Of a stretch of 48,345 bases of DNA, positions 17,778 through 26,428 are shown piece after piece. The stretch spans positions 85,447-133,791 of the forward strand of contig CATOJY010000005.1 in assembly GCA_951800685.1 (NCBI GenBank), in the 5' to 3' direction. The position numbers and the translations under genes were made by a program. The notes under the pieces are model-generated. The model was not told where the DNA came from and searched no databases. It worked only from the letters and a program-made list of their open reading frames with translations. The DNA comes from an uncultured Lachnospiraceae bacterium (GTDB taxonomy: Bacteria; Bacillota; Clostridia; Lachnospirales; Lachnospiraceae). Each line of letters begins with the position of its first letter. The stretch's first letter is position 1.

Positions 17778-20700
17778 ATGGCATTTGCACATTTACATGT
17801 CCACACCGAGTACAGTCTCTTAGACGGCTCCAACAAGATCAAAGAGTATGTTAAGCGGGTCAAAGAGTTGGGAATGGACAGCGCGGCCATTACAGACCAT
17901 GGGGTTATGTATGGTGTTGTCGATTTCTATAAGGAAGCGACGGCAGCAGGGTTAAATCCTATCATTGGCTGTGAGGTCTATGTTGCACCCAGATCCCGGT
18001 TCGACAGGGAATTGACTGGCGGAGAGGACAGATATTATCATCTGGTGCTGTTAGCGGAGAACAATACAGGGTATGCCAATCTGGTCAAAATCGTCAGCCG
18101 TGGTTTCACGGAAGGGTACTATTACAGGCCGCGTGTGGATATGGAAATACTGCAGGAATTCCATGAGGGAATCATTGCATTGTCTGCCTGTCTGGCGGGA
18201 GAAGTGCAGCGCTACATCCAGAAGGGACTGGTAGACGAGGCTGGTAAGGTGGCGAAACGGTATGAGGCATGTTTTGGCAAAGGGAATTTCTTCTTAGAGC
18301 TGCAGGATCATGGGATTCCTACTCAGCAGATGGTGAATGCGTCGCTGCTTAAGATGAGTAAAGAGCTGGATATTCCACTTGTGGCTACCAATGACGTACA
18401 CTATACTTATGCGGAAGATGCACAGCCTCATGATATCCTGTTATGTCTGCAGACAGGTAAGAAACTGGCGGATGAGGACAGAATGCGTTATGAGGGAGGA
18501 CAGTATTACGTCAAGAGCGAGGAGGAGATGAAAGGCCTTTTTCCTTATGCGTGGGAGGCAGTGGAAAATACCCAGCGGATTGCAGACAGGTGTCATGTAG
18601 AGATTGAATTTGGAAAATATAAGGTGCCGCATTATGAGGTGCCGGAAGGATATGACTCGTGGACATATCTGAATAGATTGTGTCAGGAGGGGATGACGCA
18701 GCGGTATCCAGAGGACGATGGAACGTTGTATAAACGTCTGGAGTATGAGCTTTCAATTATCCGGGACATGGGGTTTGTGGATTATTTCCTGATTGTGTGG
18801 GACTATATCAATTATTGTAGAGAAAATGGTATTGCTGTTGGTCCTGGACGTGGGTCGGCGGCAGGAAGTATTGTTTCTTATTGTCTGCGGATCACGAACA
18901 TTGATCCGATTAAGTACAGCCTGCTGTTTGAAAGGTTTTTGAATCCAGAGCGTGTGTCCATGCCAGATATTGATGTGGACTTCTGCTTCGAGAGAAGGCA
19001 GGAGGTGATCGATCATGTCAACCGTAAATATGGTAAGGACAGAGTAGTACAGATTGTTACTTTCGGTACGATGGCAGCTAAGGGGGTGATCCGCGATGTA
19101 GGCCGCGTGATGGATCTTCCCTATGCCTTTGTAGATTCCATCGCGAAGATGATCCCTAATGAACAGAACCAGGGTGTGCCGATCAAGAAGGCACTGGAAA
19201 TGAATCCAGAGTTTCGGAAACTATACCAGGAAGACGAGCAGGTGCATACGCTGATTGAGATGAGTAAGCGTTTGGAAGGGCTGCCACGTCACACGTCCAT
19301 GCATGCAGCAGGTGTGGTGATCTGTCCTGATGCAGCGGACAAGTACGTTCCGCTTTCCCGTGGTTCTGACGGTTCTATCACGACGCAGTTTACGATGACG
19401 ACCATAGAGGAGCTTGGACTTCTCAAAATGGATTTTCTCGGTCTGCGGACATTGACGGTAATCCAGAATGCTGTGGAGCTGGTGGAGAAGAGTACGGGTG
19501 TTTTTATCGATGTTGACAAGATTGATTATGACGATCAGGCTGTACTTGCATCCATCGGTACCGGCAGGAATGATGGGGTGTTCCAGCTGGAAAGCGGTGG
19601 GATGAAAAGTTTCATGAAGGAACTAAAACCCAGAAGCTTAGAGGATGTAATTGCAGGTATTTCCCTCTACCGTCCAGGACCGATGGATTTCATTCCCAAA
19701 TACATCAAAGGAAAGAATAATCCGCAATCGGTTACGTATGACTGCCCGCAGTTGGAACCTATTCTTGCGCCTACGTATGGCTGTATCGTCTACCAGGAGC
19801 AGGTTATGCAGATTGTCCAGGATCTGGGCGGTTATACGATGGGCAGAAGTGATCTGGTGCGCCGTGCGATGAGTAAGAAGAAGCAGTATGTGATGGAGCA
19901 GGAGCGCAGAAACTTTACCTATGGTAATCCGGAGGAAGGGGTTCCAGGGTGTGTGGCGAATGGTATCCCTGCAGAGGTGGCAGATCATATCTATGGTACG
20001 ATGATGGATTTCGCGAAATACGCTTTTAATAAATCCCATGCGGCATGTTATGCAGTGGTGGCTTATCAGACGGCTTATCTGAAATATTATCATCCAGTGG
20101 AATTTATGGCTGCGCTTTTGACGTCTGTGATTGATAATCCGAATAAAGTATCAGAGTACATCATGACCTGCCGCAGTATGGGTATACAGATCCTGCCGCC
20201 GGACATCAATGAGGGAGAGATAGGCTTTTCTGTGTCTGGCAATCAGATCCGGTATGCGTTGACTGCGATCAAAAGCGTGGGCAGGCCGGTGATCGAGGCA
20301 GTGGTCATGGAACGTCAGGGGCGGGGGCCATACACAAACCTAAAGGATTTTATTACCCGTATGGCGGATAAGGAAGTGAATAAACGTGCCATTGAACATT
20401 TTATTAAGTCGGGGGCAATGGACAGCCTGGGTGGTACACGCAAGCAGTTTATGAGCATATATATCCAGATTATGGACAGCATTCAGCATGATAAGAAGAA
20501 TAACATGGCGGGACAGATTTCACTGTTTGATATTGTGTCGGAAGACCATAAGGAAGAATTTGAGGTGAAAATGCCAGACGTCGGTGAGTATTCAAAAGAG
20601 ATGAAACTGGCATTTGAGAAGGAAGTATTAGGGATTTACATCAGTGGACATCCTCTGGAGGAATACCAGGAGATGTGGCGCAGGAATATCACGAATACGA

Positions 20701-21233
20701 CGGCTGATTTCATTTTGGATGAGGAGGGCGGTACGGTTGGTGCCCAGGATGGAAGGACGGCTACCATTGGCGGTATGATTGCGGAGAAGAAGATCAAGTA
20801 TACCAAGAATGAGAAAGTAATGGCATTCCTGCAGGTGGAGGATCTGTTCGGCAGCGTGGAAGTTATTGTATTTCCAGGGCAGTATGAGAAATATGGCCGT
20901 GATATTGTGGAGGATAACAAAGTATTTATCAAAGGCCGGATATCCGTGGAGGAAGAAAAAGACGGCAAGCTGATCTGTGAACAGATTACACCCTTTGAGA
21001 ATGTGTCCAGGAAGTTGTGGATCAAATTTCCGACGAAAGAGGAATATGAAGCGCATAAGGAGGAGCTCTTCGATGCACTGCGCCAGTCGGAAGGAAAGGA
21101 CAGCGTAGTCATCTATGTGGCAGATCCGAAGCTGATGAACGCATTGCCGCGCAACTGGAACGTGGACGCCGGAGAAGAACTTGTTGGACAGCTTACGGCA
21201 TTATATGGGGCAGAAAATGTGAAAGTGGTGTAG
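17778..21233 (+). CDS. dnaE: DNA polymerase III subunit alpha
   Basis: A 1151-residue replicative polymerase (DnaE type, not PolC). An N-terminal PHP domain starts with FAHLHVHTEYSLLDG and keeps its histidines, then the polymerase core with GPGRGSAAGSIVSYCL and the catalytic aspartates in MPDIDVDFCFERR, the KMDFLGLRTL region, a helix-hairpin-helix portion near FITRMADKEVNKRA, and an OB-fold (GGMIAEKKIKYTKNEKVMAFLQVED) near residue 990. All parts are full length. GAGAGG at 17763-17768 sets the start at 17778; a longer frame from 17718 has no site. It is followed by pfkA, the usual Firmicute order, though pfkA has its own promoter. Confidence 0.97.
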   Translation: MAFAHLHVHTEYSLLDGSNKIKEYVKRVKELGMDSAAITDHGVMYGVVDFYKEATAAGLNPIIGCEVYVAPRSRFDRELTGGEDRYYHLVLLAENNTGYANLVKIVSRGFTEGYYYRPRVDMEILQEFHEGIIALSACLAGEVQRYIQKGLVDEAGKVAKRYEACFGKGNFFLELQDHGIPTQQMVNASLLKMSKELDIPLVATNDVHYTYAEDAQPHDILLCLQTGKKLADEDRMRYEGGQYYVKSEEEMKGLFPYAWEAVENTQRIADRCHVEIEFGKYKVPHYEVPEGYDSWTYLNRLCQEGMTQRYPEDDGTLYKRLEYELSIIRDMGFVDYFLIVWDYINYCRENGIAVGPGRGSAAGSIVSYCLRITNIDPIKYSLLFERFLNPERVSMPDIDVDFCFERRQEVIDHVNRKYGKDRVVQIVTFGTMAAKGVIRDVGRVMDLPYAFVDSIAKMIPNEQNQGVPIKKALEMNPEFRKLYQEDEQVHTLIEMSKRLEGLPRHTSMHAAGVVICPDAADKYVPLSRGSDGSITTQFTMTTIEELGLLKMDFLGLRTLTVIQNAVELVEKSTGVFIDVDKIDYDDQAVLASIGTGRNDGVFQLESGGMKSFMKELKPRSLEDVIAGISLYRPGPMDFIPKYIKGKNNPQSVTYDCPQLEPILAPTYGCIVYQEQVMQIVQDLGGYTMGRSDLVRRAMSKKKQYVMEQERRNFTYGNPEEGVPGCVANGIPAEVADHIYGTMMDFAKYAFNKSHAACYAVVAYQTAYLKYYHPVEFMAALLTSVIDNPNKVSEYIMTCRSMGIQILPPDINEGEIGFSVSGNQIRYALTAIKSVGRPVIEAVVMERQGRGPYTNLKDFITRMADKEVNKRAIEHFIKSGAMDSLGGTRKQFMSIYIQIMDSIQHDKKNNMAGQISLFDIVSEDHKEEFEVKMPDVGEYSKEMKLAFEKEVLGIYISGHPLEEYQEMWRRNITNTTADFILDEEGGTVGAQDGRTATIGGMIAEKKIKYTKNEKVMAFLQVEDLFGSVEVIVFPGQYEKYGRDIVEDNKVFIKGRISVEEEKDGKLICEQITPFENVSRKLWIKFPTKEEYEAHKEELFDALRQSEGKDSVVIYVADPKLMNALPRNWNVDAGEELVGQLTALYGAENVKVV

Positions 21234-21249
21234 CAGTTCAATAAAATCA

Positions 21250-21278
21250 TTGAAAAACAAGCATGTTTAGAGTAAAAT
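21250..21278 (+). promoter_or_regulatory. Promoter for pfkA
   Basis: TTGAAA (21250-21255), 17-nt spacer, TAAAAT (21273-21278), in the 80-bp dnaE-pfkA gap. Confidence 0.6.
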
Positions 21279-21315
21279 ACAGTTAGGATTCAGCATAGAA
21301 AGGCATGGTGTGGGT

Positions 21316-22290
21316 ATGGCGAAAGAGATCAAGACAATAGGTGTTCTGACAAGCGGCGGCGACGCGCCGGGCATGAATGCGGCGATCCGTGCAGTTGTCA
21401 GGAAAGCACTTGCGAATGGCGTTAAAGTGAAAGGAATTAAGAAAGGCTACAGAGGCCTTTTGAACGAAGAGATTATAGACCTGGAGAGGTGGTCAGTATC
21501 CGATACGATCCAGAAAGGCGGTACAATACTTGGTACGGCACGCTGCTCAGAGTTCCGCACGGAAGAGGGGCAGCAAAAGGGAGTGGAGATCTGTCATAAG
21601 TATGGTATAGACGGCTTGATCGTGATCGGTGGAGATGGATCTTACCGTGGTGCACAGGCGTTGGCCAGGCATGGGATCAACACGATAGGAATTCCAGGTA
21701 CCATCGATCTGGATATCGCCTGTACAGAGTATACGATTGGTTTTGATACGGCGATCAATACGGCGATGGAGGCGATTGATAAGATCAGGGATACTTCTTC
21801 TTCCCATGAGCGGTGCAGTATCATTGAGGTTATGGGAAGAAATGCAGGATATATTGCGCTATGGTGCGGTGTTGCGAACGGCGCGGAGGACATCCTGCTT
21901 CCAGAGAAATATGATTATAACGAGCAGCAGATTATCAACAATATTATTGCCAGCAGGAAACGGGGCAAGACCCATCACATTATCATCAATGCAGAGGGGA
22001 TTGGACATTCTACTTCCATGGCGAGAAGAATCGAAGCGGCTACAGGCATGGAAACCAGGGCGACAATCTTAGGTTACATGCAGCGAGGCGGTGCGCCTAC
22101 CTGTAAGGACCGGTATTATGCATCTATTATGGGTGCTTATGCAACAGATATTCTGTGCGAAGGTAAGAGCAACAGAGTGGTAGGATATCAGCACGGTGAG
22201 TTCCTTGATTTCGATATCGAGGAAGCGCTGAATATGCACAAGGAGATACAGGATTACCAGTATGAAGTTGCAAAGGTACTGGCAATCTAG
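21316..22290 (+). CDS. pfkA: ATP-dependent 6-phosphofructokinase
   Basis: A 324-residue glycolytic enzyme that phosphorylates fructose 6-phosphate. Diagnostic motifs are IGVLTSGGDAPGMNAAIRAVVR, GGTILGTARCSEF, GGDGSYRGAQAL and PGTIDLDIACTEYTIGFDTA. The glycine in GGDGS indicates ATP rather than pyrophosphate as donor. The usual Asn in TIDND is Leu here (TIDLDI), a variant I associate with Lachnospiraceae enzymes. The start is uncertain by two codons: ATG at 21316 (MAKEIKT, matching the family) or GTG at 21310, which has AAAGG six bases upstream. A hairpin terminator follows. Confidence 0.96.
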   Translation: MAKEIKTIGVLTSGGDAPGMNAAIRAVVRKALANGVKVKGIKKGYRGLLNEEIIDLERWSVSDTIQKGGTILGTARCSEFRTEEGQQKGVEICHKYGIDGLIVIGGDGSYRGAQALARHGINTIGIPGTIDLDIACTEYTIGFDTAINTAMEAIDKIRDTSSSHERCSIIEVMGRNAGYIALWCGVANGAEDILLPEKYDYNEQQIINNIIASRKRGKTHHIIINAEGIGHSTSMARRIEAATGMETRATILGYMQRGGAPTCKDRYYASIMGAYATDILCEGKSNRVVGYQHGEFLDFDIEEALNMHKEIQDYQYEVAKVLAI

Positions 22291-22320
22291 TGTTCTGCAC
22301 CATATATTATAATTATAGGG

Positions 22321-22354
22321 ATTCCCCGCAGCTGGTGAGTTTGCGGGGAATTTG
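22321..22354 (+). terminator. Terminator of pfkA
   Basis: ATTCCCCGCA (22321-22330) pairs with TGCGGGGAAT (22342-22351); only TT follows the stem, so termination may be partial and allow read-through into the methyltransferase gene 30 bp later. Confidence 0.65.
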
Positions 22355-22381
22355 CATATCTATGGGATGAGGAGAAAAGTG

Positions 22382-23236
22382 ATGATCACAAGCAGCAGCA
22401 ATAAATCGATCCGGGAAGTGATTCAACTAATACAGAAAGCGAAGGTGCGTAATAAGCTGGGCCTGTTCGTGGTGGAGGGCGTGAAAATGTTCTTAGAAGC
22501 GCCAACAGAGCAGATCGCGCGAGTATATATTGCACAGCGGGCAGAGAAAGAAATAAGGGAGAACCATGGGAGTAAATTGGACAAACTGTCTTGTGAGATC
22601 GTTGCAGACGATGTTTTTGACAGAATGTCTGATACCAGAACGCCGCAGGGGATCCTTACCCTGGTAAGACAATACCAGTACAGCCTGGAGGAGCTGCTTA
22701 CCAGGAAGCAGGGAAGCAGATGTGTTGACAGGAATACTGGAAAGAGTGTCAGCATGATCGGCGGTGTACATAAGAAGAATCCGTTGTACCTGCTCCTGGA
22801 AGATATACAGGATCCAGGGAATCTGGGAACGATGTTCCGCACGGCAGAAGCTGTGGGTGCAGACGGTATCCTGATGAGCGGCCATACAGTTGATGTCTAT
22901 AATCCAAAGACGATTCGCTCCACGATGGGTTCTATCTACCGCGTGCCGTTTATTTATACAGAAGATATCTGCGGAACAATCCGCATTCTGCAGAGACATG
23001 CGATCTGTGTCTATGCTGCAGATCTGGGCGGCAGGAAAGAGTACGATGCCTGTGATTACCGTGGGGGTACTGCCTTTCTGATCGGAAATGAAGGGAATGG
23101 TCTGCGGCAGGAAACAGCGGCATGTGCCGAGGTGCGGATTGGGATTCCGATGGAGGGAAATGTGGAATCCCTGAATGCGGCGGTAGCATCAACGGTGTTA
23201 TTCTATGAGGCATACAGGCAGAGAAGGAGAGGATAA
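22382..23236 (+). CDS. TrmH/SpoU family RNA 2'-O-ribose methyltransferase
   Basis: A 284-residue SAM-dependent knotted (SPOUT) methyltransferase that methylates a ribose in rRNA or tRNA. Motif 1 is LLLEDIQDPGNLGTMFRTAEAVGADG, motif 2 FLIGNEGNGLRQE, and motif 3 IPMEGNVESLNAAVASTVLFYEA; the arginine of motif 1 and serine-leucine-asparagine of motif 3 are intact. An N-terminal substrate-binding segment (about residues 1-100) precedes them. A stretch of about 25 residues around GSRCVDRNTGKSVSMIGGVHKKN looks like an inserted loop. The target base cannot be named. AGGAG (22370-22374) sets the start at 22382. Confidence 0.9.
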   Translation: MITSSSNKSIREVIQLIQKAKVRNKLGLFVVEGVKMFLEAPTEQIARVYIAQRAEKEIRENHGSKLDKLSCEIVADDVFDRMSDTRTPQGILTLVRQYQYSLEELLTRKQGSRCVDRNTGKSVSMIGGVHKKNPLYLLLEDIQDPGNLGTMFRTAEAVGADGILMSGHTVDVYNPKTIRSTMGSIYRVPFIYTEDICGTIRILQRHAICVYAADLGGRKEYDACDYRGGTAFLIGNEGNGLRQETAACAEVRIGIPMEGNVESLNAAVASTVLFYEAYRQRRRG

Positions 23237-23282
23237 AAAGAAATAGAGGGAGAGAGGGAAAAGAGACGGAAAGGCCAGAAGT

Positions 23283-23312
23283 CAAAATGTCAAATCATGA
23301 TTTGGTGTTTTG
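23283..23312 (+). terminator. Possible terminator hairpin of the methyltransferase gene
   Basis: CAAAATGTCAAAT pairs with ATTTGGTGTTTTG around CATG, 13 bp with three adjacent G-U pairs that only work in a plus-strand transcript. There is no separate T-run beyond the stem. Confidence 0.4.
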
Positions 23313-23635
23313 CGTGGCGGAAGGTTTCTCTGGAAAAACAAGAAATAAAATAGCGAATGATATAATTATTGAAAATACTGGAGTTGTATGGATGTAAAGA
23401 AGGAACAGAACAAAGTTATAATAAAATAACGAAATAAATTTAAAATAGATAAATCTAGATTTGATGAATTATTTGCATATTGTATACAGAAAAGAATTTG
23501 AAAAACAAAAAATAACAAATGGTTTCAATCATATCCGCCACTCGGTACTGTTCTCTATGGGACCCTTTTAGAAAGGTGCTGGGCAGAATATAAATAACGG
23601 CAGAAATTTAAATAATAAACGCCCTGCAAAGTTGA

Positions 23636-23666
23636 TAACGCAGTAACGCAGTAACACAGTAACAGC
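23636..23666. repeat. Short tandem repeat, four units of about 8 bp
   Basis: TAACGCAG, TAACGCAG, TAACACAG and TAACAGC follow one another without gaps. No function is evident; it lies in the leader region of proC. Confidence 0.8.
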
Positions 23667-23777
23667 AATACAGATTTTGCAATAAACTATAAAGTTGTAA
23701 GGAAAGGATGTGCCGGCAGGAGTGAAAAGAATGGATATCTGTTGGGACGTAAAGAAGGAAGAGAGGTAGTTATAGAA

Positions 23778-24572
23778 ATGAAAATCGGTTTTATCGGACT
23801 TGGTAATATGGCAAAAGCGATGATCGGAGGGATGCTGCAGAAAGAAATCGTCTCTGCGGATGACATTGTGGGTTCTGCAAAGTCGGCGAAAACATTGGGG
23901 GCGGTGCAGGAGCTGTATGGTATCGAGACCCTCCATGATAATCGGAAGGTGGCACAGAAGGCGGATATTCTGGTTTTGGCGGTGAAGCCTCAGTTTTTTC
24001 AGGAGGTGATAGAGGAGATCAGGGATGTGGTGTCTGAAGACACGTTGGTGATCAGCATCGCGGCGGGCAAAACAATTGCCTGGATCGAGCAGGCTTTTCA
24101 GAAAAAAATAAAGCTCGTGCGCTGTATGCCCAATACGCCGGCAATGGTTAGGGAAGGATGCACAGGGGTCTGTGTCAACGATCATGTGTCGCAGGAAGAG
24201 ACAGAAGTAAGTCTGAAACTGATGGGAAGCTTTGGGCGTTCCAGTCTGGTACCGGAGTCCATGATCGATGCAGTGGGCGCTGTCAGCGGCAGCTCACCGG
24301 CTTATGTATTCATGTTCATTGAGGCTATGGCAGATGCGGCAGTGGCAGCCGGAATGCCGAGAACACTGGCATATGAATTTGCGGCGCAGGCAGTTTATGG
24401 ATCGGCTAAACTCTTACTGGAGAGTGGAAAGCATCCAGGAGAATTGAAAGATATGGTCTGCTCTCCAGGGGGCACGACGATACAGGGAGTGCGCATACTG
24501 GAAGAGCGGGGGATGAGAGGAGCTGTGATGGACGCTCTTGCTGCTACTGTTGAGCAATCCCGTAAATTATGA
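23778..24572 (+). CDS. proC: Pyrroline-5-carboxylate reductase
   Basis: A 264-residue cytoplasmic enzyme catalysing the last step of proline synthesis, NAD(P)H-dependent reduction of pyrroline-5-carboxylate. The dinucleotide-binding start MKIGFIGLGNMAKAMIGGM, the VKPQFFQEV and RCMPNTPAMVREG motifs, and the C-terminal signature GSSPAYVFMFIEAMADAAVAAGMPR with DMVCSPGGTTIQGV are all intact. The start at 23778 is the family start; GAGAGG (23761-23766) is 11 bases upstream. The leader is long and repeat-containing. No other proline gene is adjacent. Confidence 0.96.
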   Translation: MKIGFIGLGNMAKAMIGGMLQKEIVSADDIVGSAKSAKTLGAVQELYGIETLHDNRKVAQKADILVLAVKPQFFQEVIEEIRDVVSEDTLVISIAAGKTIAWIEQAFQKKIKLVRCMPNTPAMVREGCTGVCVNDHVSQEETEVSLKLMGSFGRSSLVPESMIDAVGAVSGSSPAYVFMFIEAMADAAVAAGMPRTLAYEFAAQAVYGSAKLLLESGKHPGELKDMVCSPGGTTIQGVRILEERGMRGAVMDALAATVEQSRKL

Positions 24573-24633
24573 CAAAAAAGTTAAGAACTAGCTGTTATTA
24601 AATCGGAATAAAAACAAGACAAGCTGCATAAAC

Positions 24634-24662
24634 TTGACAAAGACTAGGTGTTTTGCTAAAAT
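24634..24662 (+). promoter_or_regulatory. Strong sigma-A promoter
   Basis: TTGACA (24634-24639), 17-nt spacer, TAAAAT (24657-24662): near consensus, upstream of the SH3-SleB hydrolase gene, with a leader of about 140 nt containing an AGTAGC/GCTACT inverted repeat. Confidence 0.75.
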
Positions 24663-24808
24663 TAACCATATTTTGCGAGTTAACAATTTCGTAATATTTT
24701 AGTATTATAGTAGCAGATCTTATTTTCGCTACTGTACTAAGATACGGATTTGGGATGTCGGAGAACGGCATTATGATGGTTAAGGAAGAAAAGATGGAGG
24801 ATTGTATT

Positions 24809-25888
24809 ATGCTGAAAAGCAGAAGACGACTCGTTCTGTTCGCCAGCCTCATTCTTTGTCTCGGCTTAGTGGCTATGATAAGGCTGGATGTCAAAGCGGA
24901 TTCAAAGAAGGAATATTTGGATTCCCTGAGCGTGGGAATCTCGCAGATCGTAGATCCTACGGTTGATTCGGTGAATGAGAAAGCGATTGAAGAGTTGACG
25001 CAGATCTCGGCGGCAAGCGCCTCAGAGGAGGAAGAAGAATCGGATCTGGTGATGGTCAACGTGCAGGTGGCTATGAATGTCAGGGCAGAAGCCAGCGAGG
25101 AATCGGATAAGGTTGGCGTATTGTACAAGGACTGCGGCGGCAGAATCCTGGAACGCAAGGATGGGTGGACCAGGATGAAAAGCGGCGATCTGATCGGATG
25201 GGCCAGCGATGAATATTTGCTATTTGGCGAAGATGCCAGAGCTATGGCGGATGATGTAGGAAATCTGATTGTTATGATCGAGACAGACACGCTGCGCGTC
25301 CGGAGAGAACCAGATTCCCAGGCGGAAGTTTTCGGTCTGTTGGCTGAGGACGATGAGCTGGAGATGATCGAATACGTGGATAATGACTGGATCAGCGTTG
25401 ATTATGATGGGGAGACAGGGTATGTGTCTGCGGAGTATGTAAATGTGGATTTCCACATTGATGCAGGAGAAACACTGGCAGCCATCCGGGAGAGAGAAGA
25501 GGCGGAACGTCAGGCGAAACTGAAAGCCAACCAGGGTGCAGTTGTCGTAGGTGGTGATGATACGAAACTTTTGGCAGCATTGATCCAATGTGAGGCAGGG
25601 AGTGAGACCTATAACGGCAAACTGGCTGTGGGTGCGGTTGTTATGAACCGTGTGCGAAGCGGCGCCTATCCGAATACAGTATCGGGTGTTATATTTGCAT
25701 CGGGCCAGTTTACACCGGCGTTGAATGGTAAGGTAGCCAGAGTCTATACGAATGGAAAAATTTCTGACAGTTGTTATGATGCGGCTAGGGCAGCAATCAA
25801 TGGTGAGACGAATGTAGGAGCAGCCACGCATTTTAGGCGTGCCGGCAACCATGACGGCATACAGATCGATAATCAGGTGTTCTGGTAG
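24809..25888 (+). CDS. Secreted SH3-domain SleB/CwlJ-type cell-wall hydrolase
   Basis: A 359-residue exported protein. A signal peptide or anchor (residues 1-30, positively charged start then LVLFASLILCLGLVAMI) is followed by two bacterial SH3 domains: VNVQVAMNVRAEASEESDKVG to ASDEYLLF and IVMIETDTLRVRREPDSQAE to VSAEYVNVDF. A short charged linker leads to a C-terminal Hydrolase_2 domain with LLAALIQCEAGSETYNGKLA (catalytic Glu in QCEA), VGAVVMNRVRSG, YPNTVSGVIFASGQFTP and ATHFRRAGN. Members cut cortex or wall glycan in spore germination or growth. GGAGG (24796-24800) sets the start at 24809. Its strong promoter suggests ready expression in growing cells. Confidence 0.9.
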   Translation: MLKSRRRLVLFASLILCLGLVAMIRLDVKADSKKEYLDSLSVGISQIVDPTVDSVNEKAIEELTQISAASASEEEEESDLVMVNVQVAMNVRAEASEESDKVGVLYKDCGGRILERKDGWTRMKSGDLIGWASDEYLLFGEDARAMADDVGNLIVMIETDTLRVRREPDSQAEVFGLLAEDDELEMIEYVDNDWISVDYDGETGYVSAEYVNVDFHIDAGETLAAIREREEAERQAKLKANQGAVVVGGDDTKLLAALIQCEAGSETYNGKLAVGAVVMNRVRSGAYPNTVSGVIFASGQFTPALNGKVARVYTNGKISDSCYDAARAAINGETNVGAATHFRRAGNHDGIQIDNQVFW

Positions 25889-25896
25889 AATGATAG

Positions 25897-25925
25897 TTGC
25901 GGGTTAGGATATAATATAGTAGAAT
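25897..25925 (+). promoter_or_regulatory. Candidate promoter for the NfeD/SPFH pair
   Basis: TTGCGG (25897-25902), 17-nt spacer, TAGAAT (25920-25925), in the gap after the hydrolase gene. Confidence 0.5.
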
Positions 25926-25968
25926 ATTTTGTATAGTGTGACAGACGAGAGAGGAAGGAGTGGGACTA

Positions 25969-26427
25969 GTGGCTTTTTTTGCTAATATCAGTATGACGAT
26001 GTTCTGGCTGATCGTATTAGTTATATTAGTGGTGATCGAATTGCTGACGATGGGACTCACTACGATATGGTTTGCAGGTGGTGCGCTGATTGCGACGATC
26101 GCTGCGGTCTTTCATACACCGTTTTTTGTGCAGGTCATCCTGTTCCTTGTGGTGTCAGTCGTGCTGTTATTTTCTACAAGACCGCTGGCGGTCAAGTACT
26201 TTAACAAAGACAGGGTCAGAACCAATGCGGAGAGTCTGGTAGGACGTCAGGCCATTGTGATCAGTGAGATCGATAATCTACAGGGTGTCGGTCAGGTGAA
26301 TGTGGGCGGCATGGAATGGTCTGCAAGAACAAGGATTGACGGTGTCAGGCTGCCGGTTGGAACAGTGACCACCATATTGGGAATCAACGGGGTTAAGTTG
26401 ATTGTCGAAGAGAGAAAAGAGGTTTAA
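25969..26427 (+). CDS. NfeD family membrane protein
   Basis: A 152-residue protein with two or three N-terminal hydrophobic segments (about residues 8-70) and a C-terminal OB-fold-like domain (about 85-152, VGRQAIVISEIDNLQGVGQVNVGGMEWSA), the usual short NfeD form without a ClpP-type protease part. NfeD proteins work with SPFH/stomatin proteins at membranes, and an SPFH gene begins two bases after this stop. GTG at 25969 is taken as start because GGAAGGAG (25953-25960) lies eight bases upstream; the GTG at 25960 overlaps that site. Confidence 0.9.
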   Translation: MAFFANISMTMFWLIVLVILVVIELLTMGLTTIWFAGGALIATIAAVFHTPFFVQVILFLVVSVVLLFSTRPLAVKYFNKDRVRTNAESLVGRQAIVISEIDNLQGVGQVNVGGMEWSARTRIDGVRLPVGTVTTILGINGVKLIVEERKEV

Positions 26428-26428
26428 T

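Larger units (their letters stand above)
23237..23777 (+). other. AT-rich non-coding stretch with repeats
   Basis: No gene in 541 bp. It contains a hairpin at 23283-23312, a duplicated 12-mer GTAAAGAAGGAA (23394-23405 and 23749-23760), a weak promoter (TTGATG 23461-23466, 16-nt spacer, TATACA 23483-23488) and a tandem repeat (23636-23666). The composition is strikingly AT-rich against its neighbours. Confidence 0.6.

Noticed and set aside
23636..23666. CRISPR-like repeat
   Set aside because: Units are only 8 bp with no spacers and no cas genes nearby.
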